Notes: generated from the sequence alone by a model not told the origin. DNA of 64,000 bases from Cenococcum geophilum 1.58 (GCA_001692895.1 KV748191.1:930001-994000); one strand, 5' to 3'; counted from the first letter of the stretch, positions 21,901 to 35,020 are shown. Numbers and translations: made by a program.

Positions 21901-23270
21901 TTGTTAATACTTTTTTTTTTATATATTTTTTATATATTCATTATATTATACTATGTATAATAATGCGTATATAGCCTCTAGGCTATAGTGCTATAGTTTT
22001 ATATATATGAATCCTTTCTAGGCAGCTTAATATGTACTAGTAACTATATTTACTAATACTTTAAAACGCCTAGTTAGCCTATAACTGGTGGAGCCTAGTT
22101 AGTATAATTAGAGGTCCTGACCTCTACTGAAATACTTAATACCCCTAATAAGGGCTAGAATATTATTAGTGAAAACGGAGATATTCTACTATAAGTTAAT
22201 AAGATCTTAGGTCTATATAGCTTGACAAAGGAGTATTTAAGCTCTTAATACAATCTTTTAAGAGAAGACACGATTAAACCGTTAAGAGAGGTAGTAGGTT
22301 AAATTAAAGTAGACCCTTTTTAGTTTGCCGGAATCTGGATATGGTAATGGAGTCGGTATATATAAATAGGTAAGCATGCTATAATTCTAAAGTAGTTATC
22401 CCCTAATATCTGTAAGGTCCATACCAGCTTAGTAATATTTTTATCTTAAGGGCTAGTAATCTGCGTAGCGTTCTTACTTAGGAGAGTAGGGAAGATGATC
22501 TGTTAGAATTAATTAAAAAGACTAATTGCCGGGTCTCTAGTTGCTTTAACTTCTAAGACTGCTAATTTTCGAACGAAATATATACTTGTAATAGTGGCGG
22601 CGAGACTATTGGCCGTATTAGAATAGAATCCCTTAAAGGTTAACTTATTCTTTAAGACCTAAAGATATTAAGATTAACTTATCCGTATTATAGACAATAA
22701 TTAAGGAATGAACTAGATTTTATAAAGTCAGTTACTATACTATGTTGGTATTATAAAAGCTAATAAGAGAGCTGTAAGTATGTAATGTTTTCTAAATAAG
22801 AAGATATCTAACTATTAATAGATTCCTGTTATTAGAATACCTTGTTTAAGTTTAATAGAATGTTAAAGTACTATAATATATTATAAATAAGCCTTATACG
22901 GATCTTAGTTTAATTATAGCTATTAAGGATGCTTCCTTATTTAAAAAATATTTATATTCTTAAAGACTGGTTAGATATGACTACTATAGGGCTTAATAAA
23001 TCTTAAGCTACTGTACTAAAATGAGTTCTTATAAAGCGTTTTATAATAATCTAAAGACCTTTAGGCACTAGAAAAATGTGGCTTTAAAGGCGTTACTCAG
23101 CAATATAATAATAGAAGATCCCCCTATTATTATTATATGTTATATAAACTATACGCTAGACTAGTTATTTAGGTATATTACTTAAAGTAATATATACTTT
23201 ATAAATTTTCCTAGTACTTCTAACCGTTTTAATACTATCACTTATACGGATAGACAATATTATACTGCAT
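19000..23270 (+). pseudogene. Large decayed coding region of unknown family
   Basis: From about 22,140 to 23,250 a plus-strand frame persists with stops only where CAG, CAA or TGG are plausible. Readable pieces include LRREDTIKPLREVV-like text, GLVICVAFLLRRVGKMIC, KRLIAGSLVALTSKTANF, YILVIVAARLLAVLE and ALEKCGFKGV. Earlier parts (19,020-21,900) look coding but change frame often. The minus strand is also partly open, an effect of CA depletion, so the strand is likely but not certain. No motif of a known helicase, transposase or recombinase could be confirmed. Confidence 0.3.
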
Positions 23271-23332
23271 TGGGCGCCGTGGTTATAGGAGTAAGAAGAA
23301 GAGGAAGTATTAGGGCTCCCTCTTTTTATATC

Positions 23333-23690
23333 TTGTATTTTATTTTTTTATATTGTTTTATATTGTCCTGCTATTGTCCTACTATTATATTATATTGTCC
23401 TATATTATCCTATATTGTCCTACCATTATATTATATTGTCCTGCTATTATATTATATTATCCTACCATTATATTATATTATCCTGCCATTATATTATATT
23501 GTCCTATTATTACCCTACTATTGTGTTATATTATCCTGCTATTATCCTACTATTGTCCTGCTATTGTATTATATTGTCCTATTATTGTCCTGCCATTATA
23601 TTATATTGTCCTATTATTATCCTACCATTATATTATATTGTTTTGTTATTGTCTTATATTGTCCTACTATTGTCTTAGTACTGCTATATA
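23333..23690. repeat. AT-rich minisatellite (TATTATATTATATTGTCC units)
   Basis: Tandem, imperfect units of about 20-30 bp around a core ATTATATTATATTGTCCT with variants CCTACTATT, CCTGCTATT and CCTATTATT. All three plus frames are open through much of it, which is a composition effect and not evidence for a gene. A short relative, TAATAATAGGATAATAT, is at 15,250-15,300. Confidence 0.85.
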
Positions 23691-24671
23691 CTTTTTGCCA
23701 TTTACTAAGATTATAGTTGTGGGTATTTGTTGGCTAGGATCTGGGCAGTAACTCTTAGCAGTAATTTTACTACCTAAATCTCTTATAGATTAATTAATTG
23801 GCGTAGAGCCGTTATATTATAGTAAAGCTATATTTAAGTAATCTATATTGTAATCCTTGGTATAGTGTTATATGTGGAAATATTTAATTGTAAGATTTAG
23901 GAAGGTGTTTATATTTTAATTAAATTTATAAGACTATAACTAAGGGCCTTTATAATATAGTGGCATGGTAAGTTCTATAATTGCTTTAGTTTAGGGTTGC
24001 TTAGTTACTATAGAAAAGTCGTAATGCTTAGCGTAGTGTTAAACTTAAGGTGCCTCGCCACTACAGTAGCATAGATATAGTAGATTAACTGCTTACTAAA
24101 ATATAGCGCCCCTGTTGCTATAGTAGCCACTACAGTAATAGAAATACCCTATATTTATAAATTTAGATTCTATATATGGTATAGCTTGTGAATTTGACGC
24201 GCTTGCCAATCTGGAGGAGCTTTTAGATTAGAAAGTCGCTAGATTAACTAAACGATTGCGTTAGAATTAGATTTAAGCTTTAGCTTGGATATATTTTAGG
24301 GCCTTTAGATTTAATCTAAAGTCATAACTAAACATTCCCTAAGATTTAATATAGGGATCTCTTCCTAAGGATTTAGTTTGATTGTGAGGTTTAGGAAGGG
24401 GTTATAATTTAGTTAAATTTATAAGATTATATTCTAAAGTCCTTATGGCGTAGTGGTATGGTACGTTTTGCCTCTTGCTATGATTTGGAGCTAGCCTAAC
24501 ATGATTAAAACTTGACGTAGAAGAGCTAATATGCTTAGTATATAGTACTAAGATTTCGTTAAATGTATAACTTTGGGCGTTACGGGATATGTACAAAAAT
24601 ACAAGCTTAATTTAGAGCCTTACTAACGCCTGATTTAATAGAAAACGACCTTCTTTTTTAATATTTTTAAT
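23691..24671. other. RIP-affected sequence, nothing assigned
   Basis: AT-rich sequence with many stops in all frames. Two loosely similar segments (about 23,870-24,010 and 24,370-24,500, both containing GATTTAGTTT/GTTTAGGAAGG-like and TATAGTGGCATGGTA-like text) suggest an old internal duplication. Confidence 0.35.
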
Positions 24672-24750
24672 ACGCGACAAGTGGGAATTAAACCCGCCAC
24701 GCCTAGGAGTTAAATGCGCGACGTCTAATTACCTAATCTGGCTAGGAGGC
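24672..24750 (-). other. tRNA-like remnant
   Basis: On the minus strand TAGCCAGATTAGGTAATTAG resembles a D-arm and GGGTTTAATTCCCAC a T-arm (family form GGGTTCGATTCCCAC); the differences are of RIP type. A 3' acceptor-like TTGTCGC follows. A paired anticodon stem and the 5' acceptor strand are not convincing, so this may be a tRNA-derived repeat and not a working tRNA. Confidence 0.25.
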
Positions 24751-24751
24751 T

Positions 24752-25003
24752 CGGCGGCGATGTAATAGGGCTTAATGACGTAATAAGGCTCAACAGCGAT
24801 GCAATGAGACTCGGCAATGTAATGAGATTTAATGATGTAATGAGGCTTAGCAATGTAATAAGGCTCGGCGACGTAATGAGACTTAATAATGCAATGAGGC
24901 TTAGCAACGTAATAAGGCTTAGCGACATAATAAGGCTTAGCGGCAATGCAATAAAACTTAATAATGTAATAAGTCTTAGCGATATAATAAGGCTTAGGGC
25001 CGG
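24752..25003. repeat. 18-bp minisatellite (AATGAGGCTTAGCAACGT units)
   Basis: About 14 imperfect units of 15-18 bp built on TAATAAGGCTTAGCGA with AATGAGACT variants. The period is divisible by three, which keeps several frames on both strands open and gives repetitive peptides; these are not genes. Confidence 0.88.
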
Positions 25004-26100
25004 GTAACAAGGGGAAGATTTAAGGTTGCTTGGTTACTAATACCTAATAGCGAAATCTAACGGTATAGTACTGCTATTAAGGTGTTCTAATACGGGTAGG
25101 TTATATAAAGGTTTCGTCTATAATATATCTAATATATCCTAAAAGTCTGCCTTTCACTTGTCTTTAAGGTTAAATTTCTGGCCTATAATGAATTAAATAT
25201 TGTAGTTAGTAAGAGCATAACAAATAATAGTATATTTTGCCCTGTTGTTCTTAAAACCGTTAAATATAAAGTAGTAGGTAGTCTATTAACTTATATCTAT
25301 TAGTGCTGGCTAATAAAGTGCCTTTAAAACGTACTAATATTAATAATAGCCCTTTTATTTTGTAGTATAACAAGCTTAATAGTAATAGGGTTTTAGTTTT
25401 TATAATTAAGTATATTTATCTGGCGAAGCTAGGTTTACCAATTATTCTAGTTAGTATTATATTATAGGTTAATTTGATATCTTACACTAATAAAAAAAGG
25501 TAGGAGGTAGATTAAATAGAATAATTAGGGTACGCTTTTCTTTGCCGTTAGGGATTTTGTATAGACGTTGTATAGTATATAGGTAGGAGCTAGTAGTCGT
25601 TAAGATATTGTGGGCAGTAGTAAAAGTTTTACACGGGATAGTGAGATCTTAAAAACCACTATTGATAGTTCCCCCTTATAGCAGACAACTACGTATATAC
25701 GCTATAACTGTGTAATTAGTAGATAAAAGCGGTAGTTATAAATATTAGTTTGTCTATTTTAATGCCGTCTTACTTTTTATAATAATTTAAGATATAGAGG
25801 GAGCTTTAGTTATAGGATAATCCTCTTATATACCGATTAGGCTTTTAGAATAATAAAGATGGTATATATATATAGTCTGTTAGTAAAGAGGATATACCTT
25901 AATAGGAATTGTTAATATATATTAGGAACGAGAGTTGGTAGGGTTATAGGCTAGATTACTTAATAGGTGTTAAGGTAGTTAATAGCCGGAGTAATATTAA
26001 TTTAGATAAAATTTAAACTTTTTAAGGTTTAGTTAGTTATAAGGTGGTTAATACTAAGATAATATATTATAAAATATTAAATAGTTGCATATTGTCTATA
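25004..26100. other. RIP-affected sequence, nothing assigned
   Basis: Stops in all frames and no recognisable motif. It lies downstream of the SNF2-like remnant and may include that gene's 3' end. Confidence 0.4.
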
Positions 26101-29100
26101 TATGTATGCATTATACTAAGATATACTCTTATTATAGGGATCGCTGCTCCAACTACACTAGCTACGCTATTTCCATTATATTATTATTAGCCTACTAAGT
26201 AGGTTGGGCTTTAAACACTTCGTAGAACTTGTTAATTATTATCCTTTTAGTTATTATACGCCTTGCTAATATAACCATATTAATTAGATTCCACTTATCT
26301 GTACTATACGTTGTTAACATAGTAACTACTGGCGCTAGCTATCTAGATCTAGCAGCTCGGCCGAATACTTGTACCTCTGCATCTACTATTATTACCGGTT
26401 TAAGTAGATGGACTCTATATATAGAGACTAAATTTAAACCCTCTCCTCTAACTCTTTAGTTAATAATAAGAAACTAGACTATGTTATTTTAGTGAGGACC
26501 GCCTATTAGAATATAAAACGCTTTGTAGATGTCCTTCTAGTCTTTTAGGGATGTCCTAGATTTTATCTGGTAAATAGTTGAATATTTAGACTGGCCGAGC
26601 CTTTTATAGAAATACTATATTATATTATTAGTAACAGTTTACCACTAGTTTAATGGCTAACTTATAAGGCGTAATAGCGTATATACCGCTGGTTTATAAC
26701 TACTAAATAGTAGTCTCTTATTAGGATTCCTTTTGAGTACTTTATTAATATATTTTATAATTCTATTTAGTTTCCTAGAGTTAGTAATTATGCTCTAATT
26801 CTTCTAAAGTGGATTCTTATCTAAAGGTTTATCCTATTTTTTGCTGCGGAACTTATTAACTATCTACCTCGGCTTTATTCTAACTTTTGTCTTATCCTTC
26901 TATTATATATTCTGCCACTTATCTCCTACCTTAGCCAGGCCTAGAAAGATGGTAAAAATTTTTAATAAGCGACCAGCTCCCTCTAGAAATTGATCTATAT
27001 TAAAGACGGGTTCTTCTCCTTTTCTTCTTTTAGCTTTCTAGTGTCTAAAAGCTTTATTTAGCTGTTTGAAAGCTTCTAGGGATGCTCTATACTAGAGCTT
27101 TTTAATATACGGTTTGAATATTAAATTGTTCGTTATATAGCAGTCTTGGTAGACGACTAGTAGTAGCTTATTGATTACCCTCCTATTAAACCATCGGTCT
27201 TCCCCTATTCTGTGTATAATTAAGACCTTTATAATTAAAGAGGAGCATTCTTTAAAGCCCGTAATAACCTTGTTTAGAAGAGAAGAGTAATTAGCTGTTT
27301 CTAGCTTTTTATATTTAATTAACGCTTTAATATTACGATTATTAATTAATTTTGTATTTAGGGAATCCGTTTAATTAGGGGCCCTAAAAATTTCTAAGGC
27401 GGGAATTAGACTTATAAAACCTTTGCTAGTTAGTGTACTGGAAGTAAATACTACTAAAGGTTAAAAGGTGTAGTAGGTTATTTTACTATTGCCGTCCTTA
27501 TAAGACCGGCCCGGGCGTTAAAAGTGAGGAAATACTGCTTGATTATTGTATACTTATTTGGCGATTTTTATTAGATAACCTATCTCTAACCTATCTATAT
27601 AGAACTTATTAGTAAAAATCCCACTAACGATATAATGAGGACTACCGTCTCTATGGAGATTGAGAATGGTTTTATGCTATTTTTGAGCGGTCTAGGTTGT
27701 TACCTAAGTTTATAAGGTTGTAATTATAAGATATAAAGCCGATCTTGGGTCTATTTTCCACTAGACTACTTCGCCTTCTCTTTTGTATTTTATAGGTTTA
27801 AGAATGTCCCTATCTTTATTTGTGAAATTATATTTTTTTATACTAGACCTAATAAAAGCCGTATGGCGTACGCGGACTTGTAGTTTGCCTCTAGGAATAA
27901 AATTATTTAATTTTAAGGTCTTAAACCATAATTTAACGTCTTTAACTGCTTGGGGTAGTAGATTCTATCTAGTAATGTATATAGTTAGTTCTACTGGCCG
28001 GTTAAGAAAATTTCTGGCGATACTTCCCTTAATATAATAGCACTGTAGTATGCTATCTATTTAACTCGGGTATTGGGCGTTAGGCGGCTATAGGTGTTTA
28101 TTTATGCTAGGGGTAAGGTAGAGACTTTTATCTCTACCTTTTTGATTTTTCTAATTAAGCTAGTTAAGGTTAATCTTAGTTATTAACACGCCGGTATACT
28201 AGATTAAAAGCATTTAAAGTGTCTTACCTAAACCTATTATATCTATAAGAAAGGTCCTACCTAGGGTTATATAATTGAGAAGAGTATAGGTAATACTAAG
28301 CAGCTAATATATTTATATAGCTTTACCCTTTTTTATACTGTGTAAGTGGAAGGTTGTGTCTTAAAAAGTGTTGCGAATAGTTAACGGAAACAAGAGGAAC
28401 TATAGCGCCTTTACCTATAATATTGGGTTAATATATGCTTCTTATATATCCTTTAGGTGATTAACTTCTTAATTAACCTCCTTAATTTTATTTTTATACT
28501 CGTCTTCCGGTTCCTTATTAGTTGAAATAGGGTTAATTAAGGTGTTAAAGTAGCGGCGCTTCTATATATAGTTAAGATTAATTTCCCTAATATAAATTAG
28601 GTTAGGGTTATTATTTATATCTTTAAATAATATATTAATAAACATTTCGCGATTAGATTTTGGCCATTTATTATACCATCCTTTTATTTTATCCTATAGC
28701 ATTATCTTAAATGTTTATACTTTGTCTAGATCTACGCCTTTTAAGAGCTCCAATTTATCTAGTAGGGGCTAGTCTTTACTACTATAGGTCTAGCTATAAG
28801 TAGTTTTAATTATAGCCGGCCGTACGGCTGATGATGTATTAGTAGGTATAGGTGGTGTGGACTTTGGGGTTAATATAGGCTTTAGATTTAACTGCTTAGG
28901 TATAGGTGGCGTGGACTCTAGGGTTAACTACTTATAACTACTTTAACCTAGGGTAGGTGTGTCTATTCTTCTCCTAGTTGGTACCGGTTATATAATATTA
29001 GGGTTAAAGTTAGACTCGGAATTACCCTTATTAAATCTTATATCTATAAACGTACGTTAGATAACTTTATATAATATTATACAATCTTATAAATTGTAAA

Positions 29101-30000
29101 GTCTCTTACGCTTTGTAATCCGATTGGGATCTTTAACTCTAATTATAATTATATTAAGTCCGGCCTTCTTTATAAAAAGCACCGTAAATGCTAGGTTTAT
29201 ATAGTTGAGAATTAGTATACTAGTAGTTAGATCTACTATAGTCTAGCTATCCCTATATTTATCCGCTGAGAAGTTTTTACTTATTGCGGCCTGTAGCTTA
29301 TTATATCTATAGTAATATATATTAATTTTCTTTGGAGAATCGGACAATAGATGCTTATACTTAGTTTTTAATGCAAATCCGTATAGAATGGGGGCCCTAG
29401 TAAATGGCGTTTTGTCTAGGTAACTGTATATAGCAAAGCTTATTTTATAGAATGGTGTAGGTATAGTATTTAGCTGTTATAGGGCTTTGATGGATAGATT
29501 ACTAAGTACTTAGGCAGCCTTGGAGGTTGCCTTTAATTTAAATAAGTTAATAGACTACTCTTTAGAAGATAAGGCGCTACGCTTTTAAATAGTATTAGCT
29601 ATTATAACCTCTACGCCTTTACGTCTATTAGTCGTTATATGTCGCTATATAGATTTTTTAGCGGCAATAGCGAAAGCCTTAAACTCTAATGGTAGATTAA
29701 ATCTCTTAAACACGTGCCTATACTTGGTATTAAGAAGGTTAAAGACTATATACTTAACTCCATTTCGCACGGGTCTAGACGTTAGTAACCTACCGCTAGA
29801 CGCTTTATTGATTTCGCTAGTATAGTATTAGAGGATTTCGCTATATATTTTTTTGTTAATTATAAGTCCTTGCTATAGCTTTAGACTACTTATTTGCGAT
29901 AAGTTCTTATTAGTTATAGTAGTTAAGTACTAACTAGATTCTAGATATAACGCCGCTATTATAGTTAGGGACCCTATATATTTATAAGCGGGTGAAAGTT
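26100..30000 (-). pseudogene. SNF2-family helicase/ATPase-like gene, RIP-inactivated
   Basis: Minus-strand coding with many RIP stops and the two ends of an SNF2 ATPase in the right order. Walker A is IDIIGLGKTL at about 28,240-28,215; motif V/VI is GEGLNLVSIYRVHLL followed by VQVFGRAARSR at about 26,440-26,330. Between them are TSSTLTSKGFISLIPALEIF and NKRLLFSSYKPAVYTLLRLI, the latter fitting the start of the second RecA-like lobe. A DEAH-type motif II was not found. Residues upstream (30,000-28,300) include SNLDVRFINKGN-like and other text without a known domain. SNF2 proteins remodel chromatin or translocate on DNA. Lying within the same ~20-kb insert as a Plavaka transposase, it may be cargo or a second gene of that element. 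Confidence 0.65.
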
Positions 30001-30403
30001 TAATGTAGAATAGTATAGAGTAACTTATAAAAATAGTAGAGCAAATAATATATTAGATAATTAGTAATAATCTAATAAGATAATCCTAATAGTTATAATA
30101 AGAAGGTATACTAATAGTGTTAACTTAAGATAATAGCGGATACTAATAAGAGCGATTTGAGAGTAATATAAGAAATAGAATGGAATGTAAGTCTTAATAC
30201 GAGAAGTAGGATAAGATATAAGCTTTAATATAGGCAGTAGAATGAAATATAAGACTTAGAGTAAGAAATGAAACGAAAGGTGCGTAGCAAGATAAGATAT
30301 AAGATTTGCGCTGCTAACTAAGTAAATGATAATAAGAGAGCTGATAATTCTATTCTTCGTGTTATGACTAGTTAGTGAAGCAGCTCTAGAGAGGTAGGGA
30401 AAC

Positions 30404-30735
30404 AAGTTTAGGACAATTTAAGATATTAAAAAATGTCTAAGATTGTATAAAAAAGTGAAATATAATATGGCATTTTATTTTATAAGTGTAAGGTAAAATA
30501 AAATATATAGTAGAGAGAGTTAGGGGGATAATCTAAGATATTATAAAAGGTCTAAGATTATATAAAAAAAAGTGAAATATAATATGGTATTTTATCCTAT
30601 AAGCGTAAGATAAGGTAAAGTATATAGTAGAGAGAGGTAGGGGGATAATCTAAGATATTATGAAAAGTCTAAGATTATATAAAATAAAGTGAAATATAAT
30701 ATGGTATTTTATCCTATAAGTATAAGATAAGGCTT
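30404..30735. repeat. Three tandem copies of a ~120-bp AT-rich unit
   Basis: Units start near 30,409, 30,528 and 30,649 (the last shortened). Each contains CTAAGATTATATAAAA, GTGAAATATAATATGG, TATTTTATCCTATAAG and TATATAGTAGAGAGAG. It lies between the SNF2-like remnant and the Plavaka transposase, on the 5' side of the latter, as subterminal repeats of a DNA transposon might. Confidence 0.85.
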
Positions 30736-31283
30736 TAGGATACCCTTTTATCTAAAGTATAACCCATTTTTGAGCTATATTACTGATAAAGCAACTTTTT
30801 TTTAGGTAAGCTGTTACGTTTACTATATAGGCAACCTAAAACTAGTATTTTAGATCCCACTTATGGCTACTACGCCTTATATTAAAGATATTTGCTAGAC
30901 TTATTTATATATAGGTCCCGTAGTCCGAATTATATATTGAGCTATCTATAATATAGCTATTGTTACTCTAGCCCTATAATACCGTACTTTTATTTATGCG
31001 CCTTTTTCTTTTATTTCTTACTATTGTCCGCTTAATCTTTTAAACTTCTATAGCCGCCTAAACCAATACCATAGCCTCTTTATCTTCAAAAACACAACTA
31101 TGTTAAGCTTAGCTTAGCCTTAATTTCTCTTCAAAAATATAGCTACGTTAAGCTTGCCTTGGCCTTAATTTCTCTAAATATATACTGCCTAGAAATATAT
31201 CCCGCCTTATATAACTACTATAAGCTCTACCTATAATATAGCGTCTGGTGCCCTAGCGCGGAGTAGGCTCTCTTAAAAGCTAT

Positions 31284-34200
31284 ATTATAATGCCTTCTAG
31301 AGACCAGACACCTAAAGCTTCTTTAGCTGTTGCGAATGAGGGAGATGCTAATATATAGATCGATGGTGGTATACCGGGTAGAGATGGCCCTAATCTTCGC
31401 GAGCTAGGGTAGGATGTTAAGGTTAAGCTGGCCGATCTATAAACTGACCTAAATAACCCGTTCTTTTCTGCTAAATTATTTAAAGAGCTCTAACTATATT
31501 TTAGCTCTTCGCACCCTGGTAGTATATAGGCTTGTGCTAATATGTCTATTTAATAGGAAACTGGAGGTGTTAAAAGGAATTCTAGAAATAAACTTTTAAA
31601 AGCCGTTAAAGATAAGTAGTTAGTCTATAAGACATAGGCTTTCTATTTAGTTACTTTGCGGGCTTTTAAATTATCTATATTATTGCCGATACCCGTTATC
31701 CGGCCTAACCCTTTAGCGTTACCCTAACGACGAATGTAAGACTTCCGGGCGGTAGCTTAAGTTAGATATTAGTTAGAACTCTATATACCTAAGATTGGAT
31801 ATTATAGTTCTAAGTGCTAACTTATTTAGTTATCTTAACTTAACTAGTACTACCCTTAATCCTCCCTTTTTTCTTGCTACAGCTTATATAGAAATAACGG
31901 AATCCGTAGGTCCGGATAGCTCTATAATATTAGTGATAAATAATATCTTTGCCGTAGCTGTGGTCCTGTAGCTATTGCCTAAGAATACTGTATATTGTTA
32001 TTTAGACGGATAAAGGTTTTTTAGGTACTATTAAGTCTTTAGTTTATAGTTTAGCTGCTTTAAACTTTTTTAAGTCCTTAAACTTAGTGTTAAGCTCGGT
32101 GTTAAGCTGGTTATACTTGCGCTTTAGCGTCTAGTTTAGTTGCCTTGGACTCTTAAGTCCTTAAATTTAGTATTAAGCTAGTTATACTTACGCTTTAGCA
32201 TAACTAGTTCTGGTAAGAAAATGAAAGGTATACTCTTAGTAGCTATAAAGCTAAGCTACTTATATTAAATACTAGTAATTAACCGTTAGTACTATAATAC
32301 GCACTCTTTATACCTGGAAATAATACTATATTGTTTAATATATAATTAGCGATAATACAGCGGAGCTATCTATGGTATTCTTATACCCTTAAGAGTTACG
32401 GCGGCCTTTACTAATACCTACGGTGCTGTAAAAGGCGGCTGCCTAGCTACTAATACATCTATAAAAAAGCACGCGAAGAGAGATATAATACTTGTACGTT
32501 TATTACGGCCTAACTACTTATAATTTATAATTAATTCCACTACTCTAACTAGTTAGATAACGTGTAATTGTAACTAGATGGTATAAATACGGATACTAAT
32601 AAGTACGCTCTGGTGGCGGTAGAATATAAGTAGAATGCCTACCTGGTGCCTTTGTGCGGTATACTATATTAGAAAAGCGTCCTATTATTATTATTATTAC
32701 TTAGAGTAGAGATATTTAAAGTAACTAAGAATATAAAGGCGGGTGAACTAATTTCGTGCGAGACCGATAATAATGTATAGTAAGTTAACTAGATAATTTT
32801 AGATATTACTATATAATAACACGATAATAGCCAAAGTATACTATATAATCCTTTTTATTTAGAGTTTAATTACGCCTTTTAATATGGCTGTACTATATTT
32901 GCTATATAAAGGGAGACGTTAATACACTGCTTAAAGACACCTACCTTAGCCTACTTTATAGCCTACTTAGCTTTTAATCTGTAAATTAATGGGAGGAACT
33001 GATTACCGCTATTCTATTTAGTATATAAGACGAATAATGGCTTTAATTAGAGTGTAAGGTGGAATTGAATATTGAAGGCTCTAAGTAGAGGAAATACTAT
33101 ATTCTTTACTAAGATATTATAAATATAATTGCCTTTCTAATTGGCTATTGACCCTTTAAAGATGCACTAGTATATGCACTAAAGAGACTTTATAATGCCG
33201 ATAACTACTAAGTCTATAACGAGCTATATAGCAGTAACTGGTGGTGGGAGATATAAGGTAAGGTTTCTAGCGGTGCTATAGTAGTTCTTATACTTATAGC
33301 AGTTGATAAGACCCAGCTAATAATGCACTATGGTGATAAATTGGCCTGGCCGGTATATCTTACTATCGGTAATCTTAACTGATAAGTTCGACGCTGATAG
33401 ATATCCCCCGCAAATATTCTTGTTAGTTTTGTGCTAGTTATTAAAGAAAAGGATAATAATATAAAAAGTAAAGCATATTATAAGGTGATGAGAACTATAC
33501 TTAAACGTAAGTCCTACTTTAGTATTCTAACGCTATATTTTATGAACTAAAATATAATAGCAATTGAGTATCTTACAGAAAGCGGTATAGATCTTTAATG
33601 TGCGGATAATTTTGTACGACGATGTTATCTAATTATATGTGGAATAATGGCAGACTATAAAGAATAAGTGCTGCTTATAGGTGTTAAAAGCTGATAGCAC
33701 TGCACTATATGCTAGGTCCCCCCTTTAAAGTGTGAGAACTTGACTGAGAAACAATACCCGCTACGCACCTATGAGGAGACGAGAAGATAGATTAAACGCT
33801 AGTAATTAGAGAACATTTTTCTATCCTTGGACGACTGGGTATACCCAGTAGAATGTTTCGCGTGGCACTATTGCCTATTTAATATCTATAAGGGTATGAT
33901 GGTAGATGTTCTATATTAGCTTCTAAAGGGTATTGTTATGTGACTTATTGAATGGGTACGGAAACTGGTAGGTGATGTTGTCTAGCTAAAAAGAAAAAGA
34001 AGAGGGATGAAGATAATTATAATAAATATGTCTGCGGAGGCTTAGCTTGATTAGTGTTTTAGATAAGTCCTGGCTTTTATGGGGCTAAAACGGTTTAATA
34101 ATCTATTATTTAGTAAAGTTACTTAATGGATAGGTGATGAATAAAAAGCTATGGTTCGTTAACTTGTTGCTGTGCTAGCCCTACTGCTGTTGTCTAGGGA

Positions 34201-35020
34201 ACTATATGCTATGCATTTTATAAGAGCTGTATGCGACTTCGTTATTATAGCTTAGTATTGCACCTATAATAAGGAGACACTACGATATATGTACTACGCC
34301 CTATATCGAATTAATATGCTTAAAGGCGTGTTTTAAAGTTTCCGTCTAAAGGTAAAGGATTCTGATATGGGCCATTTTAATATACTAAAATTCCATGCCC
34401 TTGTATATTTTGAGGAAAATATCCGCCTGTATAAATGCGTAGATGGGTACTATATTAGCGTAAATGGCGAAGCTGGACACCGTTATATTGTTAAGGCGTT
34501 TTATGACTTAATAAATAAACGGGATTTGCTATCTTAAATCTGCTCTTATAATTTAAGATGGGTAGTAGTACTAGTAATGGAAGACGAAATAGCTTTTATA
34601 AATAGTGATTCTGTACTATAGTCTTCCTAGTGTCTAGAGGTATAGGTTACTTAACTAATATAGTATTTGGCAGTTGTAAAGCTTTAGTGGCCTTTAGAAG
34701 ATATGGATAGGGTAACGGATCTTATCTAGAGGCGTTTTAGGTTAAAGACGTGGCTTTATATATCTTATATGGCAAATTACTGCAAAATCCTAGGGTTTCT
34801 AAACGGCATTGCGGTATTTGTTTGAGAGTGTAGGCGAAAACTATAAGGCGAACGTGCCTAGAACTCTAATATGGACCGGAAAGAGAAGGATCCTTTATGG
34901 GTTAAGCGCCTGCTTGTTAAAATATATCTATCTATCTGCTGTTAGAAATGAGATGGAAAAAATGCAACTAACCTTGAGGCCTAAATTAGTAAGGTAGTAT
35001 GTTGCGTACTAGATTGGTAA
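31284..35020 (+). pseudogene. Plavaka-type (CACTA-related) transposase, RIP-inactivated
   Basis: Plus-strand frame starting at an ATG (MPSRDQTPKASLAVANEG) and followed for over 3 kb through RIP stops and a few frame changes. The diagnostic part is 33,160-34,540: KDALVYALKRLYNADNY, DKTQLIMHYGDKLAWPVYL, IGNLN, CENLTEKQYPLRTYEETRR, VECFAWHYCLFNIYKGMM, RAVCDFVIIAQYCTYNKETL, INMLKGVF, and NGEAGHRYIVKAFYDLINK. This order is that of fungal Plavaka transposases, cut-and-paste enzymes of the CMC/CACTA group. The N-terminal ~600 codons are more degenerate. No intact copy could be made from this locus. Confidence 0.85.

Noticed and set aside
19000-23270. Starship-type tyrosine recombinase (DUF3435) captain
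   Set aside because: I looked for a recombinase-like R-H-R-Y arrangement on both strands and found nothing that could be supported.
23270-23751. Three overlapping plus-strand frames of 87-148 codons
   Set aside because: All arise from the AT-rich minisatellite; the translations are repetitive Y/I/L peptides.
24725-25010. Open frames on both strands rich in SLIT, AKPYYI or MRLSNV repeats
   Set aside because: Products of the 18-bp minisatellite, whose period is divisible by three.
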